DNA of 64,000 nucleotides from Leeuwenhoekiella sp. MAR_2009_132 (GTDB taxonomy: Bacteria; Bacteroidota; Bacteroidia; Flavobacteriales; Flavobacteriaceae): assembly GCF_000687915.1 (NCBI RefSeq), contig NZ_JHZY01000004.1, positions 2,254,060 through 2,318,059 on the forward strand. Direction: 5' to 3'. The notes beneath the pieces are model-generated. The model was not told the origin of the DNA and made no database searches. It worked only from the letters and a program-made list of their open reading frames with translations. This document shows, piece after piece, positions 33,446 to 42,680 of this stretch; within the stretch, counting starts at the first letter, position 1, and each line of letters starts with the position of its first letter. The translations under genes and the position numbers were made by a program.

Positions 33446-34738
33446 ATGAAAGAAGCATTACTTCATTACTTATGGAAATTTAGAAAGTTGGGTAATGCCG
33501 CAACGTCGCAATCTCTTTTTACAACTTCTAATGAGAGTATTGAAATTATAAATCCCGGAACCCACAATCAGCTTTCTGGTCCAGATTTCTTTAATGCTCA
33601 AATACGTATTAATAATCAGCATTGGGCAGGTAATATTGAAATTCATGTACGCTGTTCAGATTGGTTTCTGCACAATCATGAGCAAGATTCTGCCTATAAT
33701 AATGTGATTTTGCATGTTGTCTGGGAGGCAGACTGTGAAGTTTATGATGTTTCTAATCAACCCATACCTACGTTAGAGCTGAATAATATTATAGACAAGC
33801 AGATACTATTAAATTATCAAAAACTTTTAGAGACTAAGAATTATAAGTTTATTAACTGCGAAGCAGACTTTGCTGAGGTTTCTGACCTCCTAGTACAGAA
33901 TTGGCTCGAGCGAATATATTTTGAACGGTTAGAACGAAAAGTTTTAGAGGTAGAGCGGTTATTAATGCTTCAAAAGGGTGATTGGGAAGCTGTTCTTTTT
34001 GCTATGCTCGCCCGCAATTTTGGGACTGTTGTAAATGCGGATGCTTTTGAGGAAATCGCATTGATAATTCCGTTTAAAACAATACGTAAATTGGCTGTCG
34101 CTAACAATCAGTTAGAAGCTGTATTTTTAGGTATATGTGGTCTTTTAAACACTCCCGGTGAACGCGATGCGCAGACAGAAAGCTGGCTTAATGATTTTGA
34201 ATTTAATAAAAGTAAGTTTGATTTAAAAGATTCGTTACACCATGCAATTCAGTTTTTTAAGTTGAGACCTCCTAATTTTCCTACAATACGCTTATCACAA
34301 CTTGCGCAATTGTATGAGAAACATACTACTATTTTTGCTCAGATAAATGCAGCTAAAACCCGTAAGGAATTTCAGTCTCTATTCACTATTGAAACTTCAA
34401 CATATTGGCAAACGCATTACAATTTCAATAAAACACATAAAAAACGTATTAAAAAATTAACGCCGGCTTTTGTAGATTTATTAATTATAAATTCTATTAT
34501 ACCCGTCAAATTTGCTTTTGCAAAAGCTCAGGGAATTGCAATTGAAGAGAACCTTTTAGAATTAATTACGGCAATTCCTAGTGAGAAAAATTCAATTGTC
34601 TCAGGTTTTCATAGTTTAAAGCCTCTAAAGCATAATGCGTTGAACACTCAGGCATTTATTGAACTCAAGAAAAATTACTGTAACCTCAACAGATGTCTTT
34701 CGTGCCAAATAGGGAATTCTATACTCAACAGAGGATAA
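33446..34738 (+). CDS. DUF2851 family protein
   Basis: The 430-residue cytoplasmic protein matches DUF2851: it begins MKEALLHYLWKFRKL and contains NPGTHNQLSGPDFFNAQIRI, WAGNIEIHVRCSDWFLH and NNVILHVVWE. The N-terminal half looks nuclease-like (conserved His, Asp and Glu in GPDF and GNIEIH, reminiscent of PD-(D/E)XK folds). A C-terminal CxxC-type pair lies in NRCLSCQIGNSIL. Function has not been established. It heads a run of genes with pspC and the potassium channel (55-base gap). Confidence 0.85.
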   Translation: MKEALLHYLWKFRKLGNAATSQSLFTTSNESIEIINPGTHNQLSGPDFFNAQIRINNQHWAGNIEIHVRCSDWFLHNHEQDSAYNNVILHVVWEADCEVYDVSNQPIPTLELNNIIDKQILLNYQKLLETKNYKFINCEADFAEVSDLLVQNWLERIYFERLERKVLEVERLLMLQKGDWEAVLFAMLARNFGTVVNADAFEEIALIIPFKTIRKLAVANNQLEAVFLGICGLLNTPGERDAQTESWLNDFEFNKSKFDLKDSLHHAIQFFKLRPPNFPTIRLSQLAQLYEKHTTIFAQINAAKTRKEFQSLFTIETSTYWQTHYNFNKTHKKRIKKLTPAFVDLLIINSIIPVKFAFAKAQGIAIEENLLELITAIPSEKNSIVSGFHSLKPLKHNALNTQAFIELKKNYCNLNRCLSCQIGNSILNRG

Positions 34739-34792
34739 GCTAATCTTACACGGTTAATTTTAGTAATTTGCACGTACTACAGAACTTTTAAA

Positions 34793-35020
34793 ATGAAGTT
34801 AATATTTAATATTAGGCACTTTTTTGAACGCAACGGGTTTTATGTTTCATCTCGTCTCGCAGATCGAATGGGTATTAGAGCAAAAAATGTGCGTTTGTTT
34901 TTCATCTATTTATCATTTGCCACAGCAGGTTTAGGATTTGCTGTGTATTTAGTTTTAGCTTTCTGGTTAAAATTAAAAGATCTCGTCTATACAAAACGCA
35001 CTTCTGTGTTTGACTTATAA
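34793..35020 (+). CDS. PspC-domain protein
   Basis: The 75-residue protein carries one PspC domain: FYVSSRLADRMGIRAKNVRL followed by a hydrophobic helix with YLSFATAGLGFAVYLVLAFW. PspC proteins sense or respond to membrane stress in other bacteria. The gene is followed after 2 bases by the potassium-channel gene, so they are translated from one mRNA. Confidence 0.82.
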   Translation: MKLIFNIRHFFERNGFYVSSRLADRMGIRAKNVRLFFIYLSFATAGLGFAVYLVLAFWLKLKDLVYTKRTSVFDL

Positions 35021-35022
35021 GA

Positions 35023-36030
35023 ATGGGAAGTATATTAAAAAATAGATTTTACGTAGCTATATTACTGGTTATAGGTACGCTGTGTTTAGGAATATTGGGC
35101 TTCCGGTTTTTAGCGCTTTACACTTGGGTAGATGCGGTTTATATGACTATAATAACCATAAGTACAGTAGGATTTGGAGAAGTGCAACCCTTAAATGATA
35201 CGGCAAAATTATTTACGGTAGTTTTAATTTTAGTAAGTGTAGTAGTACTGGGTTATGCCATTTCGGTAATTACAGAATATATTTTAAAACGTAGTAATGT
35301 AGAATTATTAAAAAAACGCAGGGTGCAAAAGATAATAGATAATTTGAAAGATCATGTTATAGTAGTAGGTTATGGTCGTAATGGTAAACAAGCTGTTCAA
35401 AAACTTACAACCTATAAAAGATCTTTTGTCGTAATAGAGCGGGATGAAGAGATCGTTAACAGATTTCAATCTGAAGAAATGCCGTTTATTTTAGGAAATG
35501 CTAATGAAGATGAGGTGCTTATAGAAGCAGGGGTTAAGCGTGCTTCTACATTGATATCTGCATTGCCAGATGATTCTGATAATTTATTTGTGGTGCTTTC
35601 TGCGCGTCAAATGAATACCGCTATGAAAATTATTAGTCGTGCTTCTGAAGAAACCACATATCGAAAACTAAAGTTTGCCGGAGCCGATAATGTTATTATG
35701 CCCGATAAAATAGGCGGTGACCACATGGCATCTTTAGTGGTTGTGCCAGATTTAGTTGAATTCTTAGATAATTTACAGGTAACAACCGCTGGGAGAGTCA
35801 ATGTTCAGGAGATAACCTATGAAGCTGTTTGCCCAGACCACGTAACGCGTACCATTAGAGACATTGACCTGAGAAATAGGACTGGATGCTCAATTATAGG
35901 CTATAAATCTCCTCAGGGAGATTATGTTATCAATCCTGAAGCTTCTATGCTTTTAGAAAAAGATTCAAAATTAATTGTAATTGGAAGACCTGAACAGATT
36001 GAAAATTTACATAAAGAATTTGCGATTTAG
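35023..36030 (+). CDS. Potassium channel with RCK (TrkA-N/TrkA-C) domains
   Basis: The 335-residue product has two membrane helices (about 9-30 and 65-88) around the pore, with selectivity filter TVGFGE (48-53). The cytosolic RCK N-domain has the nucleotide-binding motif VIVVGYGRNG (about 112-121), and a C-terminal RCK_C domain (about 250-335) completes it. It should form a tetrameric ligand-gated K+ channel in the inner membrane. It is in an operon with pspC, which suggests envelope or osmotic stress. Confidence 0.92.
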   Translation: MGSILKNRFYVAILLVIGTLCLGILGFRFLALYTWVDAVYMTIITISTVGFGEVQPLNDTAKLFTVVLILVSVVVLGYAISVITEYILKRSNVELLKKRRVQKIIDNLKDHVIVVGYGRNGKQAVQKLTTYKRSFVVIERDEEIVNRFQSEEMPFILGNANEDEVLIEAGVKRASTLISALPDDSDNLFVVLSARQMNTAMKIISRASEETTYRKLKFAGADNVIMPDKIGGDHMASLVVVPDLVEFLDNLQVTTAGRVNVQEITYEAVCPDHVTRTIRDIDLRNRTGCSIIGYKSPQGDYVINPEASMLLEKDSKLIVIGRPEQIENLHKEFAI

Positions 36031-36121
36031 TAGTATGTTTACTAAATCGTGAAGAGTAATTAGATAAACCTGTCAAATACTTGATAGTACTCTATTTTTA
36101 ATTTAATGTTTTTTCCAATTT

Positions 36122-37806
36122 ATGAAACACCTTTCCATAGCAAGTTTCTTGCTTTTATCTGCATTTAACATGTCTGCTCAAGAAGTAACCGAAGTAGGTA
36201 TAGACCAGCAAATTGATCAGGCATTTGCACCCATATCAGATTTTTTCTTCAATATCATTTTCTTCAATGTTTTTGGGATTCCTTTTGTACTTATTCTTTT
36301 AGTATTTAGTGCAGTATTCTTTACATTATATTTTGGTTTTCCAAATTTCAGATACTTTTGGAGAGCCATACAAACTGTACGTGGTAAGTATGAAGATATT
36401 GAAAATCACGGGGCTAAATTACTCTATGGTGAAGATGGTATAGCAAACGGGGTTGACTTAAATAAAGTTAATCTTGAGGAGCATATAGAAAATCTGGACG
36501 GCGATCTAGCTATAGACGGTGATATCGTAGATACTATTCGCGACGAATCTTCCGCTGGTGAAGTAAGTCATTTTCAGGCTTTAGCAACTGCGGTCTCAGG
36601 TACCGTAGGTAACGGTAATATTGCCGGTGTGGCATTAGCAATTGCTTTAGGTGGTCCCGGTGCAACTTTCTGGATGGTTGTTTGCGGTCTTCTGGGTATG
36701 TCAACAAAATTTGTTGAATGTACCTTAGGTGTTCAGTACAGAGATGTAGGTGAAGATGGTACCGTTTACGGTGGTCCAATGTACTATCTGACTAAAGGTT
36801 TGAAAGAAAAGGGCTTTGCAACTTTAGGAAAGATAGCAGCAGTAATATTTGCTATTTTTTGTGTAGGTGGTTCTTTTGGTGGGGTAACGCTGCTCAGAGC
36901 AATCAGGCAACAATAGTTTTAAAAGAACTTTTTAATTTAGAAAGTACAGGTGCAGGATTCACAATAGGTATTGTAATTGCAATTCTTGTAGGTGTTATAA
37001 TCATAGGAGGTATTAAGCGAATTGCTCAAGTTACTGAAAAGGTTGTGCCATTTATGGCCATTATGTACTTAGTAGCGTGTCTATATATTATTGGTTCAAA
37101 TTTTTCACTTTTAGATGACGCTATCGCCTTAATTATTCAGGAAGCTTTTAATCCTACCGCGATTGGAGTAGGTAGTGTTATTGGGGTTTTATTAGTGGGT
37201 TTTAAAAGGGCTGCATTTTCTAATGAAGCAGGAGCAGGTTCTGCTTCTATTGCTCACTCGGCCGTACGTACAAAATATTCTGCAAGTGAAGGTTTGGTAG
37301 CTTTATTAGAGCCATTTATTGATACAGTGATTATTTGCACAATGACTGCTTTAGTTATTATAATTTTTAATTTTGGAGGCTATTTTGAGTATGGGGGTGA
37401 TGGATCAGGGGCTGTTATTATTGATGGTCTTTCCTATGAAGGTGCAGGTATCACTTCAAAGGCATTTCATGAATATATTCCTTTTTCAAATATCTTTTTA
37501 ACTATTGCTGTAGTGTTATTTGCAGTTTCAACGATGATCTCATGGTCGTACTACGGCTTACAATCCTGGAAGTTTCTCTTCGGAAGAGGGAAAGTAGCAG
37601 ATATAGTCTATAAAATGTTATTCTTAAGCTTTATTGTAATAGGTGCTGCAGCAAATATGGGCTCTATTTGGCAATTTTCAGATGCTATGATTTTTGCAAT
37701 GATTTTTCCGAATATGGTAGGTTTATTCTTTTTATTCCCGGTTGTTAAAAAGCAACTCAACCGTTATTTAGCCGCTATTAAATTAAAAAAGGAAGCCATT
37801 AGTTAG
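36122..37806 (+). pseudogene. Alanine/sodium symporter (AGCS family), interrupted by a frameshift
   Basis: Two overlapping frames together encode one AGCS symporter of about 561 residues. The first frame (36122-36916) gives a signal-like N-terminus (ending FNMSAQ), a membrane helix, an acidic insert and the family block HFQALATAVSGTVGNGNIAG; it runs to SFGG and then breaks. The second frame resumes with GNAAQSNQATIVLK and continues to the usual end. The break is at a G4 run (36881-36884); adding one G restores the GGSFGGGNAAQ sequence, matching GASFGGGNMFQ in the neighbouring paralogue. It is either a sequencing undercall or a real -1 mutation. Function if intact: Na+-coupled uptake of alanine or glycine. 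Confidence 0.85.
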
Positions 37807-37830
37807 AAAAAATAGATTGAAGTATCTGTA

Positions 37831-37870
37831 AAAACACCCTCTTTAATTAATTTTAAAGAGGGTGTTTTTT
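37831..37870 (+). terminator. Intrinsic terminator
   Basis: AAAACACCCTCTTTAA pairs with its complement (37831-37846 with 37853-37868), followed by a T-run. It separates the two symporter genes. Confidence 0.92.
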
Positions 37871-38007
37871 ATTGAATAAATCCTTAATAACTAAGAGATT
37901 TGTTTGAAGTATTCTTTGTAGAATGTAGAAACATCAACAGTTTTAACGGCTGTAGCCTTTGTAATAGACTATTTTTTTAGCATCTTGCAACTTCTGACTA
38001 AATCTAT

Positions 38008-40104
38008 ATGAACTTAATAAAAGCTATGAAAGAAAAATTATTTTTTTTAGTCTTCGTATTGCCTGTTATGGTATTTGCGCAGGATCTAAAAGTAACAGCA
38101 GAAATCCTTAACCCTACTTCAAAAATTAATGATGGTGTTGCTAAAATAGTAGTTTCTGGAGGCCAGTCGCCTTATAGTTATAAGTGGAGTGATCAAAGTA
38201 CATCGCTTACTTCAAACACTGCAGAATCTCTTACCGAAGGTGTTACCCATCAAGTAATGGTGACTGATGCTGCAGGAACTTCTATTACAAAGGAATTTAA
38301 AATAGAAGCAGAGTCTATAACCGAAATTTTTAATGGTACGATGACTCCTGCTGTGGCAGCTATGGGCTCTGTTTTATTTTGGGACCCTTTTGCAGCTTTA
38401 AATTTGTATGATCCTGTAATTTATGCAGATTTAAAAATGGTGTCTATACCGGGATGGACTGCAGATACTGAAGATATTTTCACGTTAGAAAGATGGCTTG
38501 TCGAAGACGGTGCAAAAGTTAAAAAAGGTCAGGAAATTGCCATAATTTCAGAAAGCAACGGTACTGAAATTAAAATTATCGCCGATGCAAATGGTGAAAT
38601 TAAACACTTAGAAGAAGAAGGCGGGATCATATATAATCCCAATAATCAAAAGCATTTAATTGAAACTAATGCAGATGTTTTTGCAGAAATAATATATGAT
38701 GATCCGGTACCATTAGTTTATGCTAATGGTGATAAACAAACAAATAGTATCCCATTTATAGTGGTGTGGCTAATTTTTGGAGCTGCATTTTTTACTGTGC
38801 GTATGGGCTTTATCAACTTTAGAGGCTTCAAACATAGTTTAGAATTAGCAAAAGGAAAGTACGACGACCCTAATGCTCCAGGTAGTATTACACACTTTCA
38901 AGCATTGGCAACTGCAGTATCAGCTACCGTAGGTTTAGGAAATATAGCAGGTGTGGCAGTAGCAGTATCATTAGGTGGTGCAGGTGCTACGTTCTGGATG
39001 ATTGTTGCAGGTTTACTAGGGATGTCTTCAAAATTTGTGGAATGTACTTTAGGGGTAAAATACCGTGATATTTTACCTGATGGTCGTGTCTTTGGAGGGC
39101 CTATGAATTATTTACGTTACGGTCTCGAAAAACGCAATATGGGCGGTTTTGGAAAAGTATTGGCGACAGCATTTGCCGTATTAGCGATTGGGGCTTCTTT
39201 TGGAGGTGGAAATATGTTTCAGGCAAACCAGTCTTTTGAAATATTAAGTGGTCAATTTCCAGGATTAGAAGGAAACGGATTTTGGTTTGGAGTTATAGTA
39301 GCTGTGCTTGTAGGTATCGTTATTATAGGAGGTATAAATAGTATCGCTAAGGTTACGGGAAAAATTGTACCGTTTATGGCAGGTATTTATGTTTTAGGAG
39401 CTCTTACGGTTATTTTTATAAACATTGAAAATATTGGACCGGCATTTACCGCAATTATTGATGGTGCATTTAGTCCAAGTGCTTTAAAAGGTGGTATACT
39501 GGGAGTTTTAATTGTAGGATTTCAACGAGCTGCATTTTCTAATGAGGCAGGTGTGGGTTCTGCAGCTATAGCACATAGTGTGGCAAAGACAAACCATCCT
39601 CCTTCAGAAGGTTTTGTTGCACTTTTAGAGCCTTTTATTGATACAGTTGTGGTGTGTACATTAACAGCACTAGTTCTAATATTTACAGGTATGCATGAGG
39701 TGACAGGTGTTGCAGGTGCAGATCTAACTTCAGATGCATTTGGTAGTGTGATATCGTGGTTTCCATATGTTCTTGCTGCGGCTGTATTTTTATTTGCATT
39801 CTCTACGATGATTTCCTGGTCGTATTATGGGATGCGTGCATGGACTTATCTTTTTGGTAAAAGCAAAAAGATGGAATTATTATATAAAGTATTATTTTTA
39901 TTCTTCGTAGTTGTAGGAGCTTCTGTAAGTTTAGGTGCAGTGCTCGACTTCTCTGATATGATGATATTAGCTATGTCTTTTCCTAATATTATAGGATTGT
40001 ACATACTTAGTGGAGAGGTTAGAAGTGATTTACGGGAGTACTTCAGGAAATTAAAAGCAAACGAGTTGTTTAAAAAGCAACGTGTAGCTAAACAGAAAAG
40101 TTAA
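38008..40104 (+). CDS. AGCS symporter with N-terminal SprB-like and lipoyl-like domains
   Basis: The 698-residue product is far longer than the usual 450-550 of AGCS symporters. It has a signal peptide (residues 1-25, MVFAQ), a SprB/PKD-like repeat (about 38-100, SGGQSPYSYKWSDQS), and a biotinyl/lipoyl-like hammerhead (about 143-222, LERWLVEDGAKVKKGQEIAI then ADANGEIKHLEEEGG). The symporter follows (about 248-670, with HFQALATAVSATVGLGNIAG and the GGGNMFQANQ loop). The hammerhead has ESNG where a modified lysine would be expected, so it is probably not lipoylated. The N-terminus of AGCS proteins is periplasmic, so the extra domains should face the periplasm. It is followed after 17 bases by the HhH protein gene. 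Confidence 0.9.
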   Translation: MNLIKAMKEKLFFLVFVLPVMVFAQDLKVTAEILNPTSKINDGVAKIVVSGGQSPYSYKWSDQSTSLTSNTAESLTEGVTHQVMVTDAAGTSITKEFKIEAESITEIFNGTMTPAVAAMGSVLFWDPFAALNLYDPVIYADLKMVSIPGWTADTEDIFTLERWLVEDGAKVKKGQEIAIISESNGTEIKIIADANGEIKHLEEEGGIIYNPNNQKHLIETNADVFAEIIYDDPVPLVYANGDKQTNSIPFIVVWLIFGAAFFTVRMGFINFRGFKHSLELAKGKYDDPNAPGSITHFQALATAVSATVGLGNIAGVAVAVSLGGAGATFWMIVAGLLGMSSKFVECTLGVKYRDILPDGRVFGGPMNYLRYGLEKRNMGGFGKVLATAFAVLAIGASFGGGNMFQANQSFEILSGQFPGLEGNGFWFGVIVAVLVGIVIIGGINSIAKVTGKIVPFMAGIYVLGALTVIFINIENIGPAFTAIIDGAFSPSALKGGILGVLIVGFQRAAFSNEAGVGSAAIAHSVAKTNHPPSEGFVALLEPFIDTVVVCTLTALVLIFTGMHEVTGVAGADLTSDAFGSVISWFPYVLAAAVFLFAFSTMISWSYYGMRAWTYLFGKSKKMELLYKVLFLFFVVVGASVSLGAVLDFSDMMILAMSFPNIIGLYILSGEVRSDLREYFRKLKANELFKKQRVAKQKS

Positions 40105-40121
40105 TCGAATAGTAAATATTT

Positions 40122-40988
40122 ATGAAACTAAAATCCCACTTGATGCTTGATTCTAAAAAGCGCAGTGGGATTTTACTTTTAGTTATAATTCTTAGTGCCT
40201 GTTGGATTTTTTATTTTTGGACTATTCAAAAAGAAAATTCGTTAGAATCTATTGATGATATTGCAATTTATCAGGCGCGCATAGATTCTTTAAAAGAAAT
40301 AGAAACTTTAAAAAGCACACCAAAAATATATCCTTTCAATCCTAACTTCATAACAGATTACAAAGGATATACATTGGGATTGAGTACACAAGAACTCGAT
40401 AAACTTTTCAGTTTTCGTAAAGAAGGTAAGTGGATTAACTCTTCTGAAGATTTTCAAAAAGTTACTGGTGTTTCAGATTCTTTACTTGCGGCGATCTCTC
40501 CATATTTTAAATTTCCAGATTGGGTTAATAATCCCAAGAAGACAATTAAAAAAGAATCCTACAATGCGTTTAAATCGTTTAATGATCAGAAAGATTTAAA
40601 TAAAGCCACATTTGAAAACTTAATAAATTTGCCAGAAATGACTGAAGAGAGTGCAAGGCTTATTTTAGCATACAGAAAGAAAATAGGAGGTTTTATAGAA
40701 GACAATCAGTTATACGATATATATAATGTTAAGCGCAATCAAGTTATTGAAGTAAAAAAAGAATTCACAGTTAAATCGAAACCGGTTATTGTTTTGATAA
40801 ACGTCAACAAGGCTAATGCTTCAGACCTCGCAACGGTGCCTTTTTTGACATTTGATATAGCGCGATCAATTATAGACTACCGAATACTTAATGAGGGAAT
40901 TAAAAATCTTGATGAACTTCTTAAAATTGAAGGCATAACCCCTTACAAATTAGATCGAATTAAATTATATTTGTCAACCAGCCAGTAA
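40122..40988 (+). CDS. Helix-hairpin-helix (ComEA-like) membrane-anchored protein
   Basis: The 288-residue product has one N-terminal membrane helix (about 17-35), a linker and three helix-hairpin-helix units. Recognisable units are GVSDSLLAAISPYF, DLNKATFENLINLPEMTEES followed by ARLILAYRKKIGGF, and NVNKANASDLATVPFLTFDI followed by ARSIIDYR. In ComEA this motif binds double-stranded DNA during uptake, and similar proteins occur widely in Bacteroidetes. The domain should be extracytoplasmic. Location directly after the symporter suggests a shared transcript but not a shared function. Confidence 0.8.
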   Translation: MKLKSHLMLDSKKRSGILLLVIILSACWIFYFWTIQKENSLESIDDIAIYQARIDSLKEIETLKSTPKIYPFNPNFITDYKGYTLGLSTQELDKLFSFRKEGKWINSSEDFQKVTGVSDSLLAAISPYFKFPDWVNNPKKTIKKESYNAFKSFNDQKDLNKATFENLINLPEMTEESARLILAYRKKIGGFIEDNQLYDIYNVKRNQVIEVKKEFTVKSKPVIVLINVNKANASDLATVPFLTFDIARSIIDYRILNEGIKNLDELLKIEGITPYKLDRIKLYLSTSQ

Positions 40989-41072
40989 TACATAGGTTTA
41001 TTTGAGAATAATGCAATTTCTCCTTGCAAAACTTCCTTTCCAATGACCTATTAACAATATAAAGCTTAATAA

Positions 41073-42242
41073 ATGAAAAATGTAAACTTTTCAGAAGAGC
41101 ATGAGCTCTTTAGAGAAAGTCTTAGAGAATTTCTACAAAAGGAAGTTGTTCCTCATATTGAGAAATGGGAGAAGACAGGCCAGATAGAGCGTTTTATCTG
41201 GACAAAAATGGGAGAGATGGGTTATTTTGGCTTAGCCTCTCCTGAAGAATATGGCGGCCTGGATCTTGATATTTTTTATACGGTAATTTTTCTTGAAGAA
41301 TTGCAACGTGTAAACAGTGGCGGTTTTGCTGCAGCAATGTGGGCTCACGCGTATTTAGCGATGACGCACTTAAAAGCTGAAGGTTCACCAGCTATTAAAG
41401 AAAAATATTTAACATCAAGTGTAACCGGAGAATTAATAGGGTGTCTGTGTATTACAGAACCATTTGGAGGATCTGATGTTGCTGGGATGCGAAGTACCGC
41501 TATTCTTAATGGAGATCATTATATTTTAAACGGATCCAAAACTTTTATTACTAATGGCGTTTATTCAGATTATTTAATAGTAGCTGCTAAAACAGATCCT
41601 GAAAAAGGTAATAAAGGTCTTAGTATTTTTATAGTAGATAGAGACACACCAGGTATTAGTGCTACAAAACTTGACAAATTAGGATGGCGAGCGTCAGATA
41701 CCGGTGAGATTGCTTTTAGTGATGTAAAAATCCCAAAAGAAAATCTTATGGGAGAAGAGAACAAAGGATTCTCATATATAATGCAGCATTTTGCTTTAGA
41801 GCGCCTTATAATGGGGGTTAATGCACATGCTCGTGCAGAGTATGCATTAGACTATACAATGGGTTATATGGCAGAGCGTACAGCTTTTGGGAAAACCATA
41901 GATAAATTTCAAGCGCTTAGACATTCAGTAGCAGAAATGGCAAGTGAGATTGAAATGGTAAAATCTTTTAATTACACTATTGCTAATAGTCTGAATACAG
42001 GTGAATATGTGGTTAAAGAGGCAAGTATGTCTAAATTGCTTTCTACTAAAATAGCAGATGAAGTTATTTATAAATGTCTTCAAATGTTGGGAGGTTATGG
42101 TTATATGGAAGAATATCCATTAGCAAGAATGTTTAGAGATAGTAGGCTAGGGCCTATAGGAGGGGGTACATCTGAGATATTAAAAGAGATAATAGCTAAG
42201 ATGATTATCGATAAAAAAGAATACAAGCCGGCAGCAAAATAG
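41073..42242 (+). CDS. Acyl-CoA dehydrogenase
   Basis: The 389-residue flavoenzyme shows the family's N-terminal helical domain, the ITEPFGGSDVAGM flavin/substrate segment, ITNGVYSDYLIVAAKT and the C-terminal QMLGGYGYMEEYPLARMFRD region. At the position where short- and medium-chain enzymes carry their catalytic Glu (the YEGT segment) it has GGGT. A Glu at residue 243 in HFALERLIMG occupies the alternative position used by isovaleryl-CoA and long-chain dehydrogenases. So the enzyme likely acts on branched or long-chain acyl-CoA. This would fit with a methylcrotonoyl-CoA carboxylase-type gene elsewhere in the window, but the pairing is inference. Confidence 0.9.
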   Translation: MKNVNFSEEHELFRESLREFLQKEVVPHIEKWEKTGQIERFIWTKMGEMGYFGLASPEEYGGLDLDIFYTVIFLEELQRVNSGGFAAAMWAHAYLAMTHLKAEGSPAIKEKYLTSSVTGELIGCLCITEPFGGSDVAGMRSTAILNGDHYILNGSKTFITNGVYSDYLIVAAKTDPEKGNKGLSIFIVDRDTPGISATKLDKLGWRASDTGEIAFSDVKIPKENLMGEENKGFSYIMQHFALERLIMGVNAHARAEYALDYTMGYMAERTAFGKTIDKFQALRHSVAEMASEIEMVKSFNYTIANSLNTGEYVVKEASMSKLLSTKIADEVIYKCLQMLGGYGYMEEYPLARMFRDSRLGPIGGGTSEILKEIIAKMIIDKKEYKPAAK

Positions 42243-42271
42243 GTTGTTATAATATTTAAATAAAAACAGGC

Positions 42272-42301
42272 TTGTTAGTTTTAAAGTTTAGATTATATTT
42301 G
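42272..42301 (+). promoter_or_regulatory. rpsU promoter (-33 TTG, -7 TATATTTG)
   Basis: TTG at 42272-42274 and TATATTTG at 42294-42301 are separated by exactly 19 bases, the ideal flavobacterial arrangement. It gives an rpsU leader of roughly 40 bases. Confidence 0.8.
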
Positions 42302-42330
42302 CAGCCTGTAAACTGAAAAGAATTTTAAAG

Positions 42331-42339
42331 AAAGGAGGT
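42331..42339 (+). promoter_or_regulatory. rpsU: Strong Shine-Dalgarno sequence of rpsU
   Basis: AAAGGAGGT lies 6 bases before the rpsU ATG. It can pair with the 16S rRNA 3' end nearly perfectly. Such sequences are essentially absent from other genes in this window. In flavobacteria S21, S18 and S6 occlude the anti-SD, and the strong SD of rpsU is thought to let translation of S21 respond to its own absence from ribosomes. Confidence 0.9.
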
Positions 42340-42345
42340 ACCACT

Positions 42346-42540
42346 ATGTTAATTATACCAGTAAAAGACGGAGAAAATATCGATAGAGCGCTGAAGCGTT
42401 TTAAAAGAAAATTTGATAGAACGGGAACAATGCGTAAGCTGCGTGATCGTCAAGCTTTCACTAAGCCTTCTGTTTCTAGAAGACGTGAGATTCAAAAAGC
42501 TTCTTATATTCAAGGACTTCGCGATCAAGAGAATATTTAA
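42346..42540 (+). CDS. rpsU: 30S ribosomal protein S21
   Basis: The 64-residue basic protein matches S21: it begins MLIIPVKDGENIDRALKRFK and ends with SRRREIQKASYIQGLRDQEN. Length is normal for Bacteroidetes. It has its own promoter and terminator. The strong SD upstream is the notable feature, consistent with autoregulation through anti-SD availability. Confidence 0.97.
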   Translation: MLIIPVKDGENIDRALKRFKRKFDRTGTMRKLRDRQAFTKPSVSRRREIQKASYIQGLRDQENI

Positions 42541-42612
42541 TAATTTCCGTCTGTAAGATTTTATTCTTACATAGGATTATTAACAGAGAGACTAACCCTC
42601 TTTCACAAAATA

Positions 42613-42648
42613 AAAAATCCGTTAAGATTTATCTTAGCGGATTTTTCT
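42613..42648 (+). terminator. Intrinsic terminator after rpsU
   Basis: AAAAATCCGTTAAGA pairs with TCTTAGCGGATTTTT (one G-T pair), followed by TTCTTGTTTT. It lies 72 bases after the rpsU stop. Confidence 0.88.
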
Positions 42649-42680
42649 TGTTTTAGTATCTTTCTCTCCTTAAGTATATC

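Noticed and set aside
36859..37806. The second symporter frame as a separate gene with its own start
   Set aside because: The first residues before GNAAQSNQ are out-of-frame readings of the upstream coding sequence; the region is the second half of one symporter.
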